Shown here: positions 1 through 13,076 of the stretch, in pieces | How positions within the stretch are numbered: position 1 is the stretch's first letter | How the letters are laid out: every line of letters begins with the position of its first letter | Source: Myxococcota bacterium | GTDB taxonomy: Bacteria > Myxococcota_A > UBA9160 > UBA6930 | Reading direction: 5' to 3' | Assembly: GCA_028277885.1 (NCBI GenBank) | Contig: JANQFK010000050.1 | Coordinates: 1-61,642 of the forward strand | DNA: 61,642 nucleotides | Position numbers and translations under genes: made by a program | Notes under the pieces: generated by a model | Databases searched by the model: none | Told to the model about the DNA's origin: nothing | The model's input: the letters and a program-made list of their open reading frames with translations, nothing else

Positions 1-91
1 AGAGCAGCCCCTGGTCGTACTGGTTGAAGAACGAGGCGGCGCCGAGCAGGAGCAGCAGGCGTCGCTCGCCCCCGTCGATCCCGAGCCTCAC
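1..91 (-). CDS. MFS-type transporter, N-terminal fragment (cut by window edge)
   Basis: Only the first 30 codons are inside the window. The start is a GTG that overlaps the TGA of the upstream gene by four bases. The peptide begins with a short polar stretch and a run of leucines followed by GAASFFNQYDQGLL, which resembles the first membrane helix of major facilitator transporters. It is the last visible gene of a three-gene minus-strand cluster after a Coq4-like gene and an LLM oxidoreductase. The transporter call is an inference from a very short piece; the reading frame itself is well supported by the coupled start. Confidence 0.5.
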   Translation of the reverse strand, partial: MRLGIDGGERRLLLLLGAASFFNQYDQGLL

Positions 92-1038
92 GCGCCCCCT
101 CCCGCCAGCGGCGCGACCACGGCCTCGGAGAGCCACGCGAACGCGTCGGGGTCCCAGGGCGCGGGAGCCGGGAACTGGATCTCGCGGATGCCGAGCTCGG
201 CGAAGCTCGCGGCCACGTCCTGGACGCGGCGCGCGCAGCCCACGGGCAGCTCCGCGAGGACCTGCTCCCGGGGCAGGCCGGTGTGGCTCGCGATGAGCGC
301 CGCGACACGCTCGACGGCTGCGGGATCCTGCGAGGCGAACAGCGGCACGTGGAGCGTCTTCTCGATGGCGTCGTAGTCGCGCCCGAGGGCGTCGCAGTGC
401 CGGCGCAGCACGTCGAGGCGCTGGCGCACCAGGGAGAGCGGGCCCATCAGGTTGGCGACGTCGGCGTGGCGAGCCACGGTGCGCAGGGTGCGGCGCTCGC
501 CGATGCCGCCGATCAGCAGCGGCGGATGCGGGCGCTGCACGAAGTGTGGAGCGAAGGGCGCGTCCTCGGCGCGGTAGTAGGCGCCCTCGAAGCACACGCG
601 CTTCTCGGTGTCGAAGATCGCCCGCAGCAGCGCCGCCGCCTCCTCGAGCCGATCCTGCCGCTCGCGCATGCTGCCGAAGGGGATGCCGAAGGCGCGGTGC
701 TCGCCGGGATGCCAGCCCGCACCGAGGCCGATCACCAGCCGCCCACCGCTCACGTGGTCGACGGTGGCGGCCATCTTGGCGAGCAGCATGGGATGCCGGA
801 AGCTGTTGCAGCTCACGAGACAGCCGAGGCGCAGGCGCCGGGTCGCCTGGGCGGCCGCCGCGAGCAGCGTCCAGCTCTCGAGGCACGGCGCGTCGGGCTC
901 GAGCTCGTCCGAGGGCGGCATCAGGTGGTCCATCAGCCACACGCTCGAGAAGCGCGTCTCGCCGTCGAGGAAGCGCCACAGCGCCAGCAGCTCCGGGTAG
1001 CCCACGTTGGCCTGGACGGTCTGGACGCCGAACCTCAC
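88..1038 (-). CDS. LLM-class (F420- or flavin-dependent) oxidoreductase
   Basis: A 316-residue luciferase-like monooxygenase, the expected length for single-domain LLM enzymes. The N-terminus RFGVQTVQANVGYPELLALW is the first TIM-barrel strand, followed by SVWLMDHLMPP, RLRLGCLVSCN, GRLVIGLGAGWHPGEHRAFG and PPLLIGGIGERRTLRTVARHADVANL, all typical of the F420-dependent branch. The family transfers hydride between F420H2 or FMNH2 and small organic substrates; the substrate is not visible. The GTG start overlaps the upstream stop as GTGA, and its own stop overlaps the next gene's GTG in the same way, so the three genes are translationally coupled. The frame stays open upstream, but there it only shadows the Coq4-like gene. 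Confidence 0.85.
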   Translation of the reverse strand: MRFGVQTVQANVGYPELLALWRFLDGETRFSSVWLMDHLMPPSDELEPDAPCLESWTLLAAAAQATRRLRLGCLVSCNSFRHPMLLAKMAATVDHVSGGRLVIGLGAGWHPGEHRAFGIPFGSMRERQDRLEEAAALLRAIFDTEKRVCFEGAYYRAEDAPFAPHFVQRPHPPLLIGGIGERRTLRTVARHADVANLMGPLSLVRQRLDVLRRHCDALGRDYDAIEKTLHVPLFASQDPAAVERVAALIASHTGLPREQVLAELPVGCARRVQDVAASFAELGIREIQFPAPAPWDPDAFAWLSEAVVAPLAGGGA

Positions 1039-1814
1039 GAGGCGCACCCGAGCGCGACGCCCGTGCGGAACACACCGGAGGCGCCGGCGACCCAGATGCC
1101 GCCCGGATGGGCGCGCTCGGGGGGCTCGATCCCGAGATCGCCGCGCACGCTGGCGAGGGGCCGGCGCAGCCAGGCCTCCCAGGACACCGTGGCGAGCCAG
1201 CCGGCGCGGCGGCCGCGCCGCCAGGCGCGCAGCAGGTAGCGCGGCCAGGTGAGACGCCGGTCCTTCGGGCCGTACACGGCGGCGGCGACCACGATCGACG
1301 CCATGCCGAGATTGCCGAGCTGGGCGTGGGTGAAGGCCAGGAGGGCGGCCTCCCCGGCCTCGTCCATCCCGTAGCCGCTCACCACGTGCCACAGGTCGTG
1401 GGCGTCCCGCAGGCGCTCGCCGATCCACTCGTCCTCGGCCTCCTCGGGCGTCGAGGCGTGGAGACGCGTGGGCCGCTCGAGGTCGGCCGCGACCAGGGCG
1501 TCGGCCGCGAGCCCGCCGCGAGACATGAAGTCCAGGTACGCGCGCCCCAGGGTGCCGCGGGGCAGGCGCGCCAGGGCCGTGCGGTCCGAGAGCACGGCCC
1601 GCAGGTCGGGACGTGCGGCGAGCAGCCGTTTCCCCTCGGGGCTCTCGCGGAAGCGCCGGCCCACGGCCTCGTCGGCGGGGCCCGCGAGGGCGTCGATGAT
1701 CTCGAACACCTGGTCGGTGCGGGTCGCGTCCTCGATCAACGCGCGCAGTGCGCGCCGGGCGCGGCGCCAGTCGCGCTGGCGCTGCGGGGCTCGGGCTCCG
1801 GGCTCGTTCGTCAT
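1035..1814 (-). CDS. Coq4-family protein
   Basis: A 259-residue protein with the Coq4 signature HDLWH (His139, Asp140, His143) followed by GYGMDEAGE, the metal-binding pattern H-D-x-x-H...E. Coq4 proteins bind zinc and act in ubiquinone biosynthesis in eukaryotes; bacterial homologues are less well defined. The ATG is preceded by a strong AAGGAGG Shine-Dalgarno, which excludes an earlier in-frame ATG. It is the first gene of a coupled cluster with an LLM oxidoreductase and a transporter. This is odd because the genome otherwise shows a menaquinone pathway, so the protein may act on another quinone-like or polyprenyl substrate. Confidence 0.75.
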   Translation of the reverse strand: MTNEPGARAPQRQRDWRRARRALRALIEDATRTDQVFEIIDALAGPADEAVGRRFRESPEGKRLLAARPDLRAVLSDRTALARLPRGTLGRAYLDFMSRGGLAADALVAADLERPTRLHASTPEEAEDEWIGERLRDAHDLWHVVSGYGMDEAGEAALLAFTHAQLGNLGMASIVVAAAVYGPKDRRLTWPRYLLRAWRRGRRAGWLATVSWEAWLRRPLASVRGDLGIEPPERAHPGGIWVAGASGVFRTGVALGCAS

Positions 1815-1872
1815 GGCTCGTCCTCCTTCGAGGTCGAGCATCGGCGAAGCGCGCGCCGGGGTCCTGACGCTC

Positions 1873-1934
1873 TCCTTGCGATTTCCTTGCGATTCCCTGC
1901 CCCCGACGCTGGCTCGCAGGCCCTCGGATACACT
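1873..1934 (+). promoter_or_regulatory. 11-bp tandem direct repeat and -10 box before the winged-helix regulator
   Basis: TCCTTGCGATT occurs twice head to tail (1873-1883 and 1884-1894), and TACACT at 1929-1934 sits 8 nt before the GTG of the regulator. OmpR-type winged helices bind direct repeats with about one helical turn of spacing, so this is a plausible autoregulatory operator. The -10 position would give an almost leaderless transcript. The region lies between divergent genes. Confidence 0.45.
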
Positions 1935-1942
1935 CGGGAATC

Positions 1943-4900
1943 GTGATCTACGCCTTCGGCCGCCACGAGCTCGACAGCGATCTCTACGCGCTGCGGCGCG
2001 ACGGACAGCCGGTGAAGCTCGCGCCGAAGGCCTTCGACGTGCTGCTGCTCCTGGTCCGCCACCGGGACCGCGTGGTCTCGAAGGCGGAGCTGCTCGACGA
2101 GGTGTGGCCCGGCGAGCACGTGACGGAGTCCGTCCTTCCCGCCAACGTGAACGCGATCCGGCGCGCGCTGGGCGACGAGCGTGCGGCCGCCCGCTGCGTG
2201 CAGACCGTGCACGGCCGCGGCTACCGGTTCGTCGCCGAGGTCGAGGAGCACGGCGCCGGGTCGCCCCCGGACCCGCCCGCCACCGACGAGACCTTCGTGG
2301 GCCGCGAGCCGGTGATGGCGGAGCTCGCGGGCCGGCTCGACGCGGCCCTCGCGGGCCGCGGCAGCCTGGTGCTGCTGGCGGGCGAGCCGGGCATCGGCAA
2401 GACGCGAACGGCCCGCGAGCTCGCCGGCCTGGCGCGGGAGCGGGGCACCTGGGTGCTCACCGGCGAAGCCTACGAGGGCGAGGGCGCGCCGGCCTTCTGG
2501 CCCTGGATCCAGGTCCTGCGCGAGGCCGCCGAGGCCCTCGACGACGAGGAGCTGCGCGCGGTGCTGGGCACCGGAGCCGCCGACGTCGCCCACCTCGTGC
2601 CCGGGATCCGCGCCCGCTTCCCGGAGCTCGACGTGGCCCGCGCCCTCGACTCCGACGAGGCGCGCTTCCGCCTGTTCGACAGCGTGGCCGCGTGCCTGCG
2701 CGGCCTCGCGCGAAGGCGGCCCGTGCTGCTCGTCCTCGACGACCTGCACTGGTCCGACGAGCCGAGCCTGCTGCTGCTGCGCTTCCTCTCGCCCCAGCTG
2801 GAGGACCACGCGATCCTGGTCCTCGGTGCCTACCGCGACGTGGAGCTGCGCCGCACCCATCCGCTCGCGAAGACCCTGGGCGCACTGGCGCGCGATCCGG
2901 CCTTCCACCGGCTCACGTTGCGCGGGCTCGAGGCGGAGGACGTGGCGTGCTTCGTCGCCGCGGTGGGCGGGGCGCCGGCCCCACCGGAGCTCGTCGCGAG
3001 CGTCTGCTCCCTCACCGAGGGGAACCCGTTCTTCGTGCAGGAGGTCGTGCAGCTGCTCGCCGCCGAGGGGCGCCTCGGCGGGCCCGTGGACGCGTTCTCC
3101 CTGCCCCAGGGCGTGCGCGAGGTGATCGGGCGCCGCCTCGACGCCCTCGACGAGCGCACCAACGACCTGCTGCGGCTCGCCTCGGTGCTGGGCTCGGAGT
3201 TCGGCGTGAGCGCCCTGGAGTCGCTCTCGGGCGTGCCCCGGGCGACGCTTCTCGACACCCTCGAGCGTGGCCTGCGCGCCCGCATCCTGCGCAGCGAGGG
3301 TCTCCCCCTCGGCCGCTACGCGTTCTCCCACGTGCTGATCCGCGAGACCCTCTACGAGGAGATCCCCGCCCCCGAACGCATCACGCTCCACGGCCGGGCC
3401 GGCGAGGTGCTGGAGGCGGTCTACGGACCCCAGGCCGACGAGCACGTGGCCGAGCTGGCCCACCACTTCTACGAGGCCGCGCCGGGAGGCGGCGTCGAGC
3501 GCGCGGTGGAGTACACGTTGCGCGGAGCCGACCGCGCCTTCCGCCTGCTCGCCTTCGAGGAGGCCGTGGCGCTGCGGCAGCGCGCCCTCCAGGTGCTCCA
3601 GCTCCGCGTGCCCGTCGACGAGGCCCGGCGCTGCGAGCTGCGGGTCGGCCTGGGCGAGGCGCAGCTCGCGGCGGGCCTGCGCGGCGAGGCCATGGCGAGC
3701 CTGCGCGGCGCCGCCGACGTGGCCCGCCAGCTCGACCGCGGCGACCTCCTCGCCCGGGTGGCGACGGCCTGGCCGCCCACCATGGGACGCCAGATGGTGG
3801 CCTGGAACGCCGAGTACCGGCCCCTGGTCGAGGAGGCGCTCTCGGCCGTGGGCGAGGAGGAGATGGCCGTGCGCGCGACGCTCATCAGCGCTCTCGCGGT
3901 CACGCCGCCGGACACGGACTCCATGGAGCGCCGCGACGGGCTCAGCAGCGAGGCCGTCGCCCTGGCGCGGCGCTCCCGGGACGACGCCTCCCTGGTGCGC
4001 GCCCTCGAGTCGCGGCTGTGGGCGCTCTCGGGGCCGGACCGGCAGGCCGAGCGCCTCGAGGTGGCCACGGAGCGGGTGGGCGTGGCGGAGCGCACGGGCT
4101 CCGAGGTGCTGGTCTTCAACGCCCGGGAGCACCGGGTGCGCTCCCTCATCGCCCTCGCGCGCCTCGCCGAAGCCGACGCCGAGATCGCGGAGTGCGACCG
4201 GCTCGCCGAGGCCCTGCGGCTGCCCAACTACCGTCTCTCGGTGCTGCGCTTCCGCATGGAGCGCGCCCTGGGAGACGGACGTCTCGGGGATGCCCAGGCG
4301 CTGCTGGACCAGTGTCAGGCCTGGGTGCAACGCATCGACGAGCCCGACGCGGCGGTGATGCGCAGCCTGTGGGTGGTGTGGCTCGAGGTCACGCGCGGCG
4401 GGCTGGACGAGCTGGCCCCCTACTTCGACGGCTTCGTCGGCGAGGCGGAGCAATGGGTGGGGCCGCCGGCGCGAACCTTCATCGCCTACTACTACGCCCT
4501 GCTCGAGCGCCTGGACGATGCGCGCCGCCACTTCGACGCCGTCGCGGGCCGGGGCTTCGCGGACCTGGCACGGGACGAGGACTGGCTCCTCACCCTGGCC
4601 GTCGCGGCCGAGACCTGCGCGGACCTCGGGGACCGCGACGTCGCCGCCTCGCTCTACGGCCTGCTCGAGCCCTTCGGCGACGCGAACGTGAGCCACCTGC
4701 ACATGCGCCACTACGTCGGATCGGGGCACCACTTCCTGGCGCGCCTGGCAGCGGAGCTGGGCCGCGACGCACAAGCCGAGCGCCACTTCGAGCAGGCCCT
4801 CGCCGCGAACGCCGTCCTCGGCGCACGCCCCTTCCTGGCCCGCACCCGCTACGAGTACGGGCGCTGGCTGAAGGCGCGGGGCAGCGCGGCGCAGCGGGCG

Positions 4901-4990
4901 ACCGAGCTGCTCGAGTGCGCCGAGCGGGACGCGGCCGAGACCGGGATGCAGGAGCTCCTCGCCAAGGCGCGCCGCGCGGCGGTGTGCTAA
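1943..4990 (+). CDS. OmpR-type winged-helix / AAA-ATPase transcriptional regulator
   Basis: A 1015-residue regulator. Residues 1-100 form an OmpR/PhoB-type (Trans_reg_C) winged helix: KLAPKAFDVLLLLVRHRDRVVSK, then ELLDEVWP and RRALGD, ending RGYRFVAEV. An ATPase module follows with Walker A GEPGIGKT near residue 147 and Walker B LVLDDLHWSD near 262; the rest (about 480-1015) is alpha-helical and TPR-like. No receiver domain is present, so it is not a classical response regulator. This layout matches predicted-ATPase regulators in which the ATPase and TPR parts sense a ligand; the ligand and targets are unknown. A GTG start follows a TACACT box by 8 nt with no Shine-Dalgarno, consistent with leaderless translation. 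Confidence 0.8.
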   Translation: MIYAFGRHELDSDLYALRRDGQPVKLAPKAFDVLLLLVRHRDRVVSKAELLDEVWPGEHVTESVLPANVNAIRRALGDERAAARCVQTVHGRGYRFVAEVEEHGAGSPPDPPATDETFVGREPVMAELAGRLDAALAGRGSLVLLAGEPGIGKTRTARELAGLARERGTWVLTGEAYEGEGAPAFWPWIQVLREAAEALDDEELRAVLGTGAADVAHLVPGIRARFPELDVARALDSDEARFRLFDSVAACLRGLARRRPVLLVLDDLHWSDEPSLLLLRFLSPQLEDHAILVLGAYRDVELRRTHPLAKTLGALARDPAFHRLTLRGLEAEDVACFVAAVGGAPAPPELVASVCSLTEGNPFFVQEVVQLLAAEGRLGGPVDAFSLPQGVREVIGRRLDALDERTNDLLRLASVLGSEFGVSALESLSGVPRATLLDTLERGLRARILRSEGLPLGRYAFSHVLIRETLYEEIPAPERITLHGRAGEVLEAVYGPQADEHVAELAHHFYEAAPGGGVERAVEYTLRGADRAFRLLAFEEAVALRQRALQVLQLRVPVDEARRCELRVGLGEAQLAAGLRGEAMASLRGAADVARQLDRGDLLARVATAWPPTMGRQMVAWNAEYRPLVEEALSAVGEEEMAVRATLISALAVTPPDTDSMERRDGLSSEAVALARRSRDDASLVRALESRLWALSGPDRQAERLEVATERVGVAERTGSEVLVFNAREHRVRSLIALARLAEADAEIAECDRLAEALRLPNYRLSVLRFRMERALGDGRLGDAQALLDQCQAWVQRIDEPDAAVMRSLWVVWLEVTRGGLDELAPYFDGFVGEAEQWVGPPARTFIAYYYALLERLDDARRHFDAVAGRGFADLARDEDWLLTLAVAAETCADLGDRDVAASLYGLLEPFGDANVSHLHMRHYVGSGHHFLARLAAELGRDAQAERHFEQALAANAVLGARPFLARTRYEYGRWLKARGSAAQRATELLECAERDAAETGMQELLAKARRAAVC

Positions 4991-5015
4991 ATCGACGCCC
5001 GCCCGAGGAGACCCG

Positions 5016-5495
5016 ATGCGCGCCTACCAGATGTTCGGCTCCATGCCGCCCGAGCGCGCCGCCCACGTGCTCGGCGCGCTCGCCGAGAAGGCACCCGCCA
5101 CCTACACGTCGGTGCTGGCCGCCGCGGGCGCCGCCATGAAGGCGCGCCCGGTCTTCCTGAAGCGACAGCCTCCGGAGAAGCGCGCCGAAGCCATGCGGCG
5201 CTGCCTCGCGCGGGTCAACGCGAACGCGCTCGCCGAGGAGGTGCTCGCCACCTACTTCATCGACTGCCGCAAGGAGCTGCTCACCGAGTGGCTCGACCTC
5301 GTGGGCCTCGCCCACGAGGACGGCATCCTCGAGGCCGATGCGCCGCCCGAGCCGCCGGAGCCCGAGCTGCGCGAGAAGATCACGGCGTTCCTGGGAGCCG
5401 GGGCCGAGGACGAGGACCGACGCCTGCTGCTCGGCGCCTTCGCGGCCCAGGACGCCGTCGACTGGCCGACCCTGGAGGCCGCGCTGGCGGGCTGA
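5016..5495 (+). CDS. Uncharacterised helical protein
   Basis: A 159-residue soluble protein with no family I recognise. It is rich in alanine, glutamate and arginine, predicted mostly helical, with two similar halves beginning MPPERAAHVLGAL and QPPEKRAEAMRRCL, and a conserved-looking FIDCRKELLTEWLDLVGL in the middle. No signal peptide or membrane segment is present. It begins 25 bases after the large regulator on the same strand and may be co-transcribed with it. Its last 116 bases overlap the 3' end of the convergent nei gene. Confidence 0.6.
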   Translation: MRAYQMFGSMPPERAAHVLGALAEKAPATYTSVLAAAGAAMKARPVFLKRQPPEKRAEAMRRCLARVNANALAEEVLATYFIDCRKELLTEWLDLVGLAHEDGILEADAPPEPPEPELREKITAFLGAGAEDEDRRLLLGAFAAQDAVDWPTLEAALAG

Positions 5496-6330
5496 GCGGC
5501 ACCCCGCCCTCCCGCGCCCGCGGCTGGCACGCCTCGCACCACCAGGTGGCCCGCGCCGCGTCGCCCTCGCGGCCGCCCCGCAGCCGCACAGCGCAGCGCC
5601 GGCAGGGCAGGCCGCCCCGGCCGTAGACCCAGAAGCGCGGATCGCCGCGCCGCACCGGGCGGCCCGGCTCGAGGGTGTTGCGCCGGCCGCCTCCCAGGTT
5701 CGCCTGCATGAGGGACCGGGCGCGCCGGAAGAGCGCGAGGATCCGCGCGTCCGAGAGCGCGGCGACGGGGGTCCGCGGGTGGACGCCCTCGAGGAACAGC
5801 ACCTCGTTCTTGTAGACGTTGCCGATCCCGCAGGCGACGCGCTGGTCGAGGAGCAGGCCGGCGGCGCTGCGCGGCTCCCGCCGTCGCGCCCGGGCGAGGA
5901 CGTCCTCGAGGCGCGGGGCCTCGCCGAGCAGGTCCGGGCCGAGCCGCGAGACCGTGGGGTGCAGGGCGAGATCCACGGCGCGCAGGATCTCGGCGCGCGC
6001 GGCCCGGGAGCACACCCACTCCTCGCCGGCGACCGCGATGCGCACCACCGCCTGGGAGGCGGGCCGGCTCCAGGCCGCGCCCCGCTCGTGGCGATGCCAG
6101 CGGCCGTGCATGCCGAGGTGGACGTGGAGCACCCAGCCGGGGCGCGCCGGCGCCGGGGCGCCGATCGCCACGAGCAGGTGCTTGCCGAGGGGCGCGATCT
6201 CGTGGACGTGCTGGCCGGCCAGGCGCGCGAGCCAGCCGCGGTCGCGGAGCCAGAGCCCCTCGAGGGCGCGGCCCGGCAGGCGCGGCTGCATGGCGCGCGC
6301 GATCTTGTGGATCGTGTCGCCCTCGGGCAC
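5380..6330 (-). CDS. nei: Fpg/Nei-family DNA glycosylase (endonuclease VIII type)
   Basis: A 316-residue base-excision repair glycosylase/AP lyase that removes oxidised bases. It starts PEGDT, where Pro2 is the Schiff-base nucleophile and Glu3 the catalytic acid; PEGDTI is the Nei-like form, while Fpg has PELPE. The catalytic-lysine region GKHLL, the H2TH segment DQRVACGIGNVYKNEVLF and a C-terminal zinc finger (LPCRRC ... WWCEACQ) are all visible. After the finger a 45-residue Arg/Pro/Ala-rich tail runs into the convergent upstream gene, so the natural tail may be partly read-through. It starts 3 bases after lhr and shares its operon; lhr-nei neighbours are also known in mycobacteria. Confidence 0.88.
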   Translation of the reverse strand: MPEGDTIHKIARAMQPRLPGRALEGLWLRDRGWLARLAGQHVHEIAPLGKHLLVAIGAPAPARPGWVLHVHLGMHGRWHRHERGAAWSRPASQAVVRIAVAGEEWVCSRAARAEILRAVDLALHPTVSRLGPDLLGEAPRLEDVLARARRREPRSAAGLLLDQRVACGIGNVYKNEVLFLEGVHPRTPVAALSDARILALFRRARSLMQANLGGGRRNTLEPGRPVRRGDPRFWVYGRGGLPCRRCAVRLRGGREGDAARATWWCEACQPRAREGGVPLSPPARPPGSASRRRPGPRRRRAAGVGPRPRPRLPGTP

Positions 6331-6333
6331 CCG

Positions 6334-10908
<4,575 letters not shown>

Positions 10909-10922
10909 CCCAGAAGGGTAGC

Positions 10923-10991
10923 GGGGACGTTCCTTCCGATTCTCACTTTCTCCCCTGCGGGGCGATTGTGAGAAAGTGAAGGAACGTCCCC
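10923..10991. repeat. REP-like palindromic element
   Basis: The left arm GGGGACGTTCCTT plus CACTTTCTC is matched exactly by GAGAAAGTG plus AAGGAACGTCCCC on the right, with an extra 8 nt (10936-10943) in the left arm and a small inner hairpin. It lies between the MaoC gene and lhr, both on the minus strand, overlapping where the lhr -35 would be. It resembles REP palindromes mobilised by RAYT transposases; it could also act as a terminator for the upstream operon. Confidence 0.65.
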
Positions 10992-11001
10992 CCTCTGGGG
11001 G

Positions 11002-11856
11002 CTAGGAGCGGAGGTGGATGGCGGCGTTGGTGATGACCGGGGTGTCGCGCTCCTTGCTCCTGGCGGCGACGAGCAGGTGGTCGCCCTCGTTCCAGAGCGA
11101 GGTCACGATGGTCTCGCCGGGGAACACCACGCCGGCGAAGCGCGCCTGGTAGCGCGAGACGCGGCTGGTGTCGCCGCCCAGGGCGCCGTCCACCGCCGCC
11201 TTGCACACCACCCCGTAGGAGCAGAGCCCGTGGAGGATGGGCTGTTCGAAGCCGCCCATCTTCGCGAACTCGGGGTCGGCGTGGAGCGGGTTCTTGTCGC
11301 CGTTCAGCCGGTAGAGCAGCGCCTGCTGGGGCAGGGTGCGGCTCTCCACCACGTGGTCCGGCGCCCGCTCCGGGGCGGCGTTGCCCGCCTTGGGACCGGA
11401 CTCGCCGCCGAAGCCCCCCTCCCCGCGCAGGAACAGCGAGAAGCGGTTGCTGAACAGCGGCGTCCCGGACTCGTCCTCGGAGTCGATCTGCAGGATCACC
11501 AGGGCGGCCTTGCCCTTGTCGTAGATCCCCGCCACCCGGCCGCGGTTCTTGATCTTCGCCGCCGTCGGGATCGGCTGGTGGATCTCGATGTCCTGCTCGC
11601 CGTGGAGCAGCATGGCGAAGTTGAACTCGAGGCCCGGCACGTTGCCGATGCCGCCCATGGCGCCGAACACCGGGATCACGCCGAAGCTCGGCAGCACCTT
11701 GAGGTTCTTCTCGTAGGTGTACTCGAGCTCGTGGACGTCGGTGGGGGGCACGCCCGCCCCCACGCCGAGGTGGTAGAGGATCACCTGGTCCTGGATCCAG
11801 GAGGCCTCGCTCTCGGGGAACTCGTGGCCCAGGGCCTTCGAGGGATCGATCGGCAC
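11002..11856 (-). CDS. MaoC-family 2-enoyl-CoA hydratase (hydratase 2 type)
   Basis: A 284-residue double hot-dog protein. The C-terminal half carries the hydratase-2 signature YRLNGDKNPLHADPEFAKMG with the catalytic Asp and His, followed by PILHGL. The N-terminal half has YEKNLKVLPSFGVIP, typical of the non-catalytic first hot dog of peroxisomal multifunctional enzyme 2. The enzyme hydrates trans-2-enoyl-CoA to (R)-3-hydroxyacyl-CoA. It starts 12 bases after the SDR gene, which encodes the matching dehydrogenase, so the pair forms a split version of eukaryotic MFE-2. Substrate chain type (fatty acid or sterol-like) cannot be told. Confidence 0.88.
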   Translation of the reverse strand: MPIDPSKALGHEFPESEASWIQDQVILYHLGVGAGVPPTDVHELEYTYEKNLKVLPSFGVIPVFGAMGGIGNVPGLEFNFAMLLHGEQDIEIHQPIPTAAKIKNRGRVAGIYDKGKAALVILQIDSEDESGTPLFSNRFSLFLRGEGGFGGESGPKAGNAAPERAPDHVVESRTLPQQALLYRLNGDKNPLHADPEFAKMGGFEQPILHGLCSYGVVCKAAVDGALGGDTSRVSRYQARFAGVVFPGETIVTSLWNEGDHLLVAARSKERDTPVITNAAIHLRS

Positions 11857-11868
11857 GGCTCTTCCTCC

Positions 11869-12774
11869 TCAGCCCTGGAGCGCCTCGAAGAGGAGCTTCA
11901 CCTCGTCGTTGGCGTTGCCGGGGATCGAGTACTCGTCGAGGTTCCGGATCACGTCGATGTGGTCGCGGACCTCCTCGGCCGAGGGCTTGGCGCCGGCGCT
12001 GGGCACCCAGCCCTTGTTCACGCCCACGAAGGCGCGCGCGAAGCGGCCGCCGCCCACGGAGAACACCTCGTGGGTGAGCTCGCACTGCTCCGAGGAGAGG
12101 TAGACCACGAGGGGCGTCACGCACTCCGGGTGCAGGTTCGCGGCCGCCGCGCCGAGCAGCTCCTCGGTCATCCGCGTGCGCGCGATCGGGGCGATCACGT
12201 TGGAGCGGATGTTGTTCTTGAAGCCCTCCTGGGCGAGCGAGTTCGAGAAGCCGACCAGCCCCATCTTGGCGGCGCCGTAGTTGGTCTGGCCGAAGTTGCC
12301 GAACAGCCCCGCCGCCGACGTGGTGAAGATGAAGCGGCCGAAGCCGTTCTCCTTCATCACCTTGAAGGCCGGCTGGGACACGTAGAAGGCGCCGCGCAGG
12401 TGCACCTCGAGGACGGCGGCGAGATCCTTGGGCTCGAGCTTCGCGAAGCTCTTGTCGCGCAGGATGCCGGCGTTGTTGATGACGATGTCGACCTTGCCGA
12501 AGTTGTCGACCGCGGTCTGGGTGATGGCGGCGCCGGACTCGGGATCCGACACGGAGTCGTAGTTCGCGACGGCCTTGCCGCCGGCCTCGGTGATCTCCTT
12601 CACCACCTCGTCGGCCATGGCGTTGCCGCCGCCGGTGCCGGCCACGCTGCCGCCCAGGTCGTTCACCACCACCGCCGCGCCCCGCCGGGCCAGCTCGAGC
12701 GCGTAGGTCTTCCCCAGCCCGCCACCAGCCCCGGTGACGATCGCCACTCTCCCATCGAATCGAATGTCGGACAT
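11869..12774 (-). CDS. SDR (R)-3-hydroxyacyl-CoA dehydrogenase, MFE-2 type
   Basis: A 301-residue short-chain dehydrogenase. It has the NAD(P) motif TGAGGGLGKTYALELARRG, NNAGILRDKSF and the catalytic pair in YGAAK, followed by the long C-terminal extension typical of the dehydrogenase units of peroxisomal MFE-2. It oxidises (R)-3-hydroxyacyl-CoA made by the MaoC hydratase encoded just downstream. An AAGGAG Shine-Dalgarno precedes the ATG. This is the first gene of the two-gene operon; about 300 bases upstream are gene-free and hold a 153-bp inverted-repeat element. Confidence 0.88.
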   Translation of the reverse strand: MSDIRFDGRVAIVTGAGGGLGKTYALELARRGAAVVVNDLGGSVAGTGGGNAMADEVVKEITEAGGKAVANYDSVSDPESGAAITQTAVDNFGKVDIVINNAGILRDKSFAKLEPKDLAAVLEVHLRGAFYVSQPAFKVMKENGFGRFIFTTSAAGLFGNFGQTNYGAAKMGLVGFSNSLAQEGFKNNIRSNVIAPIARTRMTEELLGAAAANLHPECVTPLVVYLSSEQCELTHEVFSVGGGRFARAFVGVNKGWVPSAGAKPSAEEVRDHIDVIRNLDEYSIPGNANDEVKLLFEALQG

Positions 12775-12874
12775 CGAGACGTCTCTCCTTCTCGTACGTC
12801 AATAAACCCCTTGAGGACGCGCGAGCATAGCCCACCCGCCCCGCCCGTTTCGAGGGCCACGACAGCATGCACGC

Positions 12875-13027
12875 CCGGCGGCGGGCGGGGGTGCGATGCG
12901 GAGAACTAAAGCGGAGCGCCCACGCAGGGCGGCGCCCGCTCCAGGACGAGCAACGCCCCGTCACGCCCCACGGCCCCGGATCGCCCGCGCGAGCCATTCG
13001 GAGCAGCGCACCCCCGCCCGCCGCCGG
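12875..13027. repeat. Long inverted-repeat element, copy 1
   Basis: Perfect 21-nt terminal arms at 12875-12895 and 13007-13027 flank about 110 nt. A 20-nt block at 12981-13000 recurs exactly at 60582-60601 inside a second element with the same layout. It fills most of the 302-base gap between two minus-strand genes; no coding capacity is seen in it. Confidence 0.7.
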
Positions 13028-13076
13028 ACTCCGCTGCCAGCACCACCCAGCGAAGCGGCGCCCGCGAGACCGACGG

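Noticed and set aside
1811..4786. Very long open frame antisense to the winged-helix regulator
   Set aside because: High GC leaves antisense frames open; no domain is recognisable and the opposite frame encodes a clear regulator.
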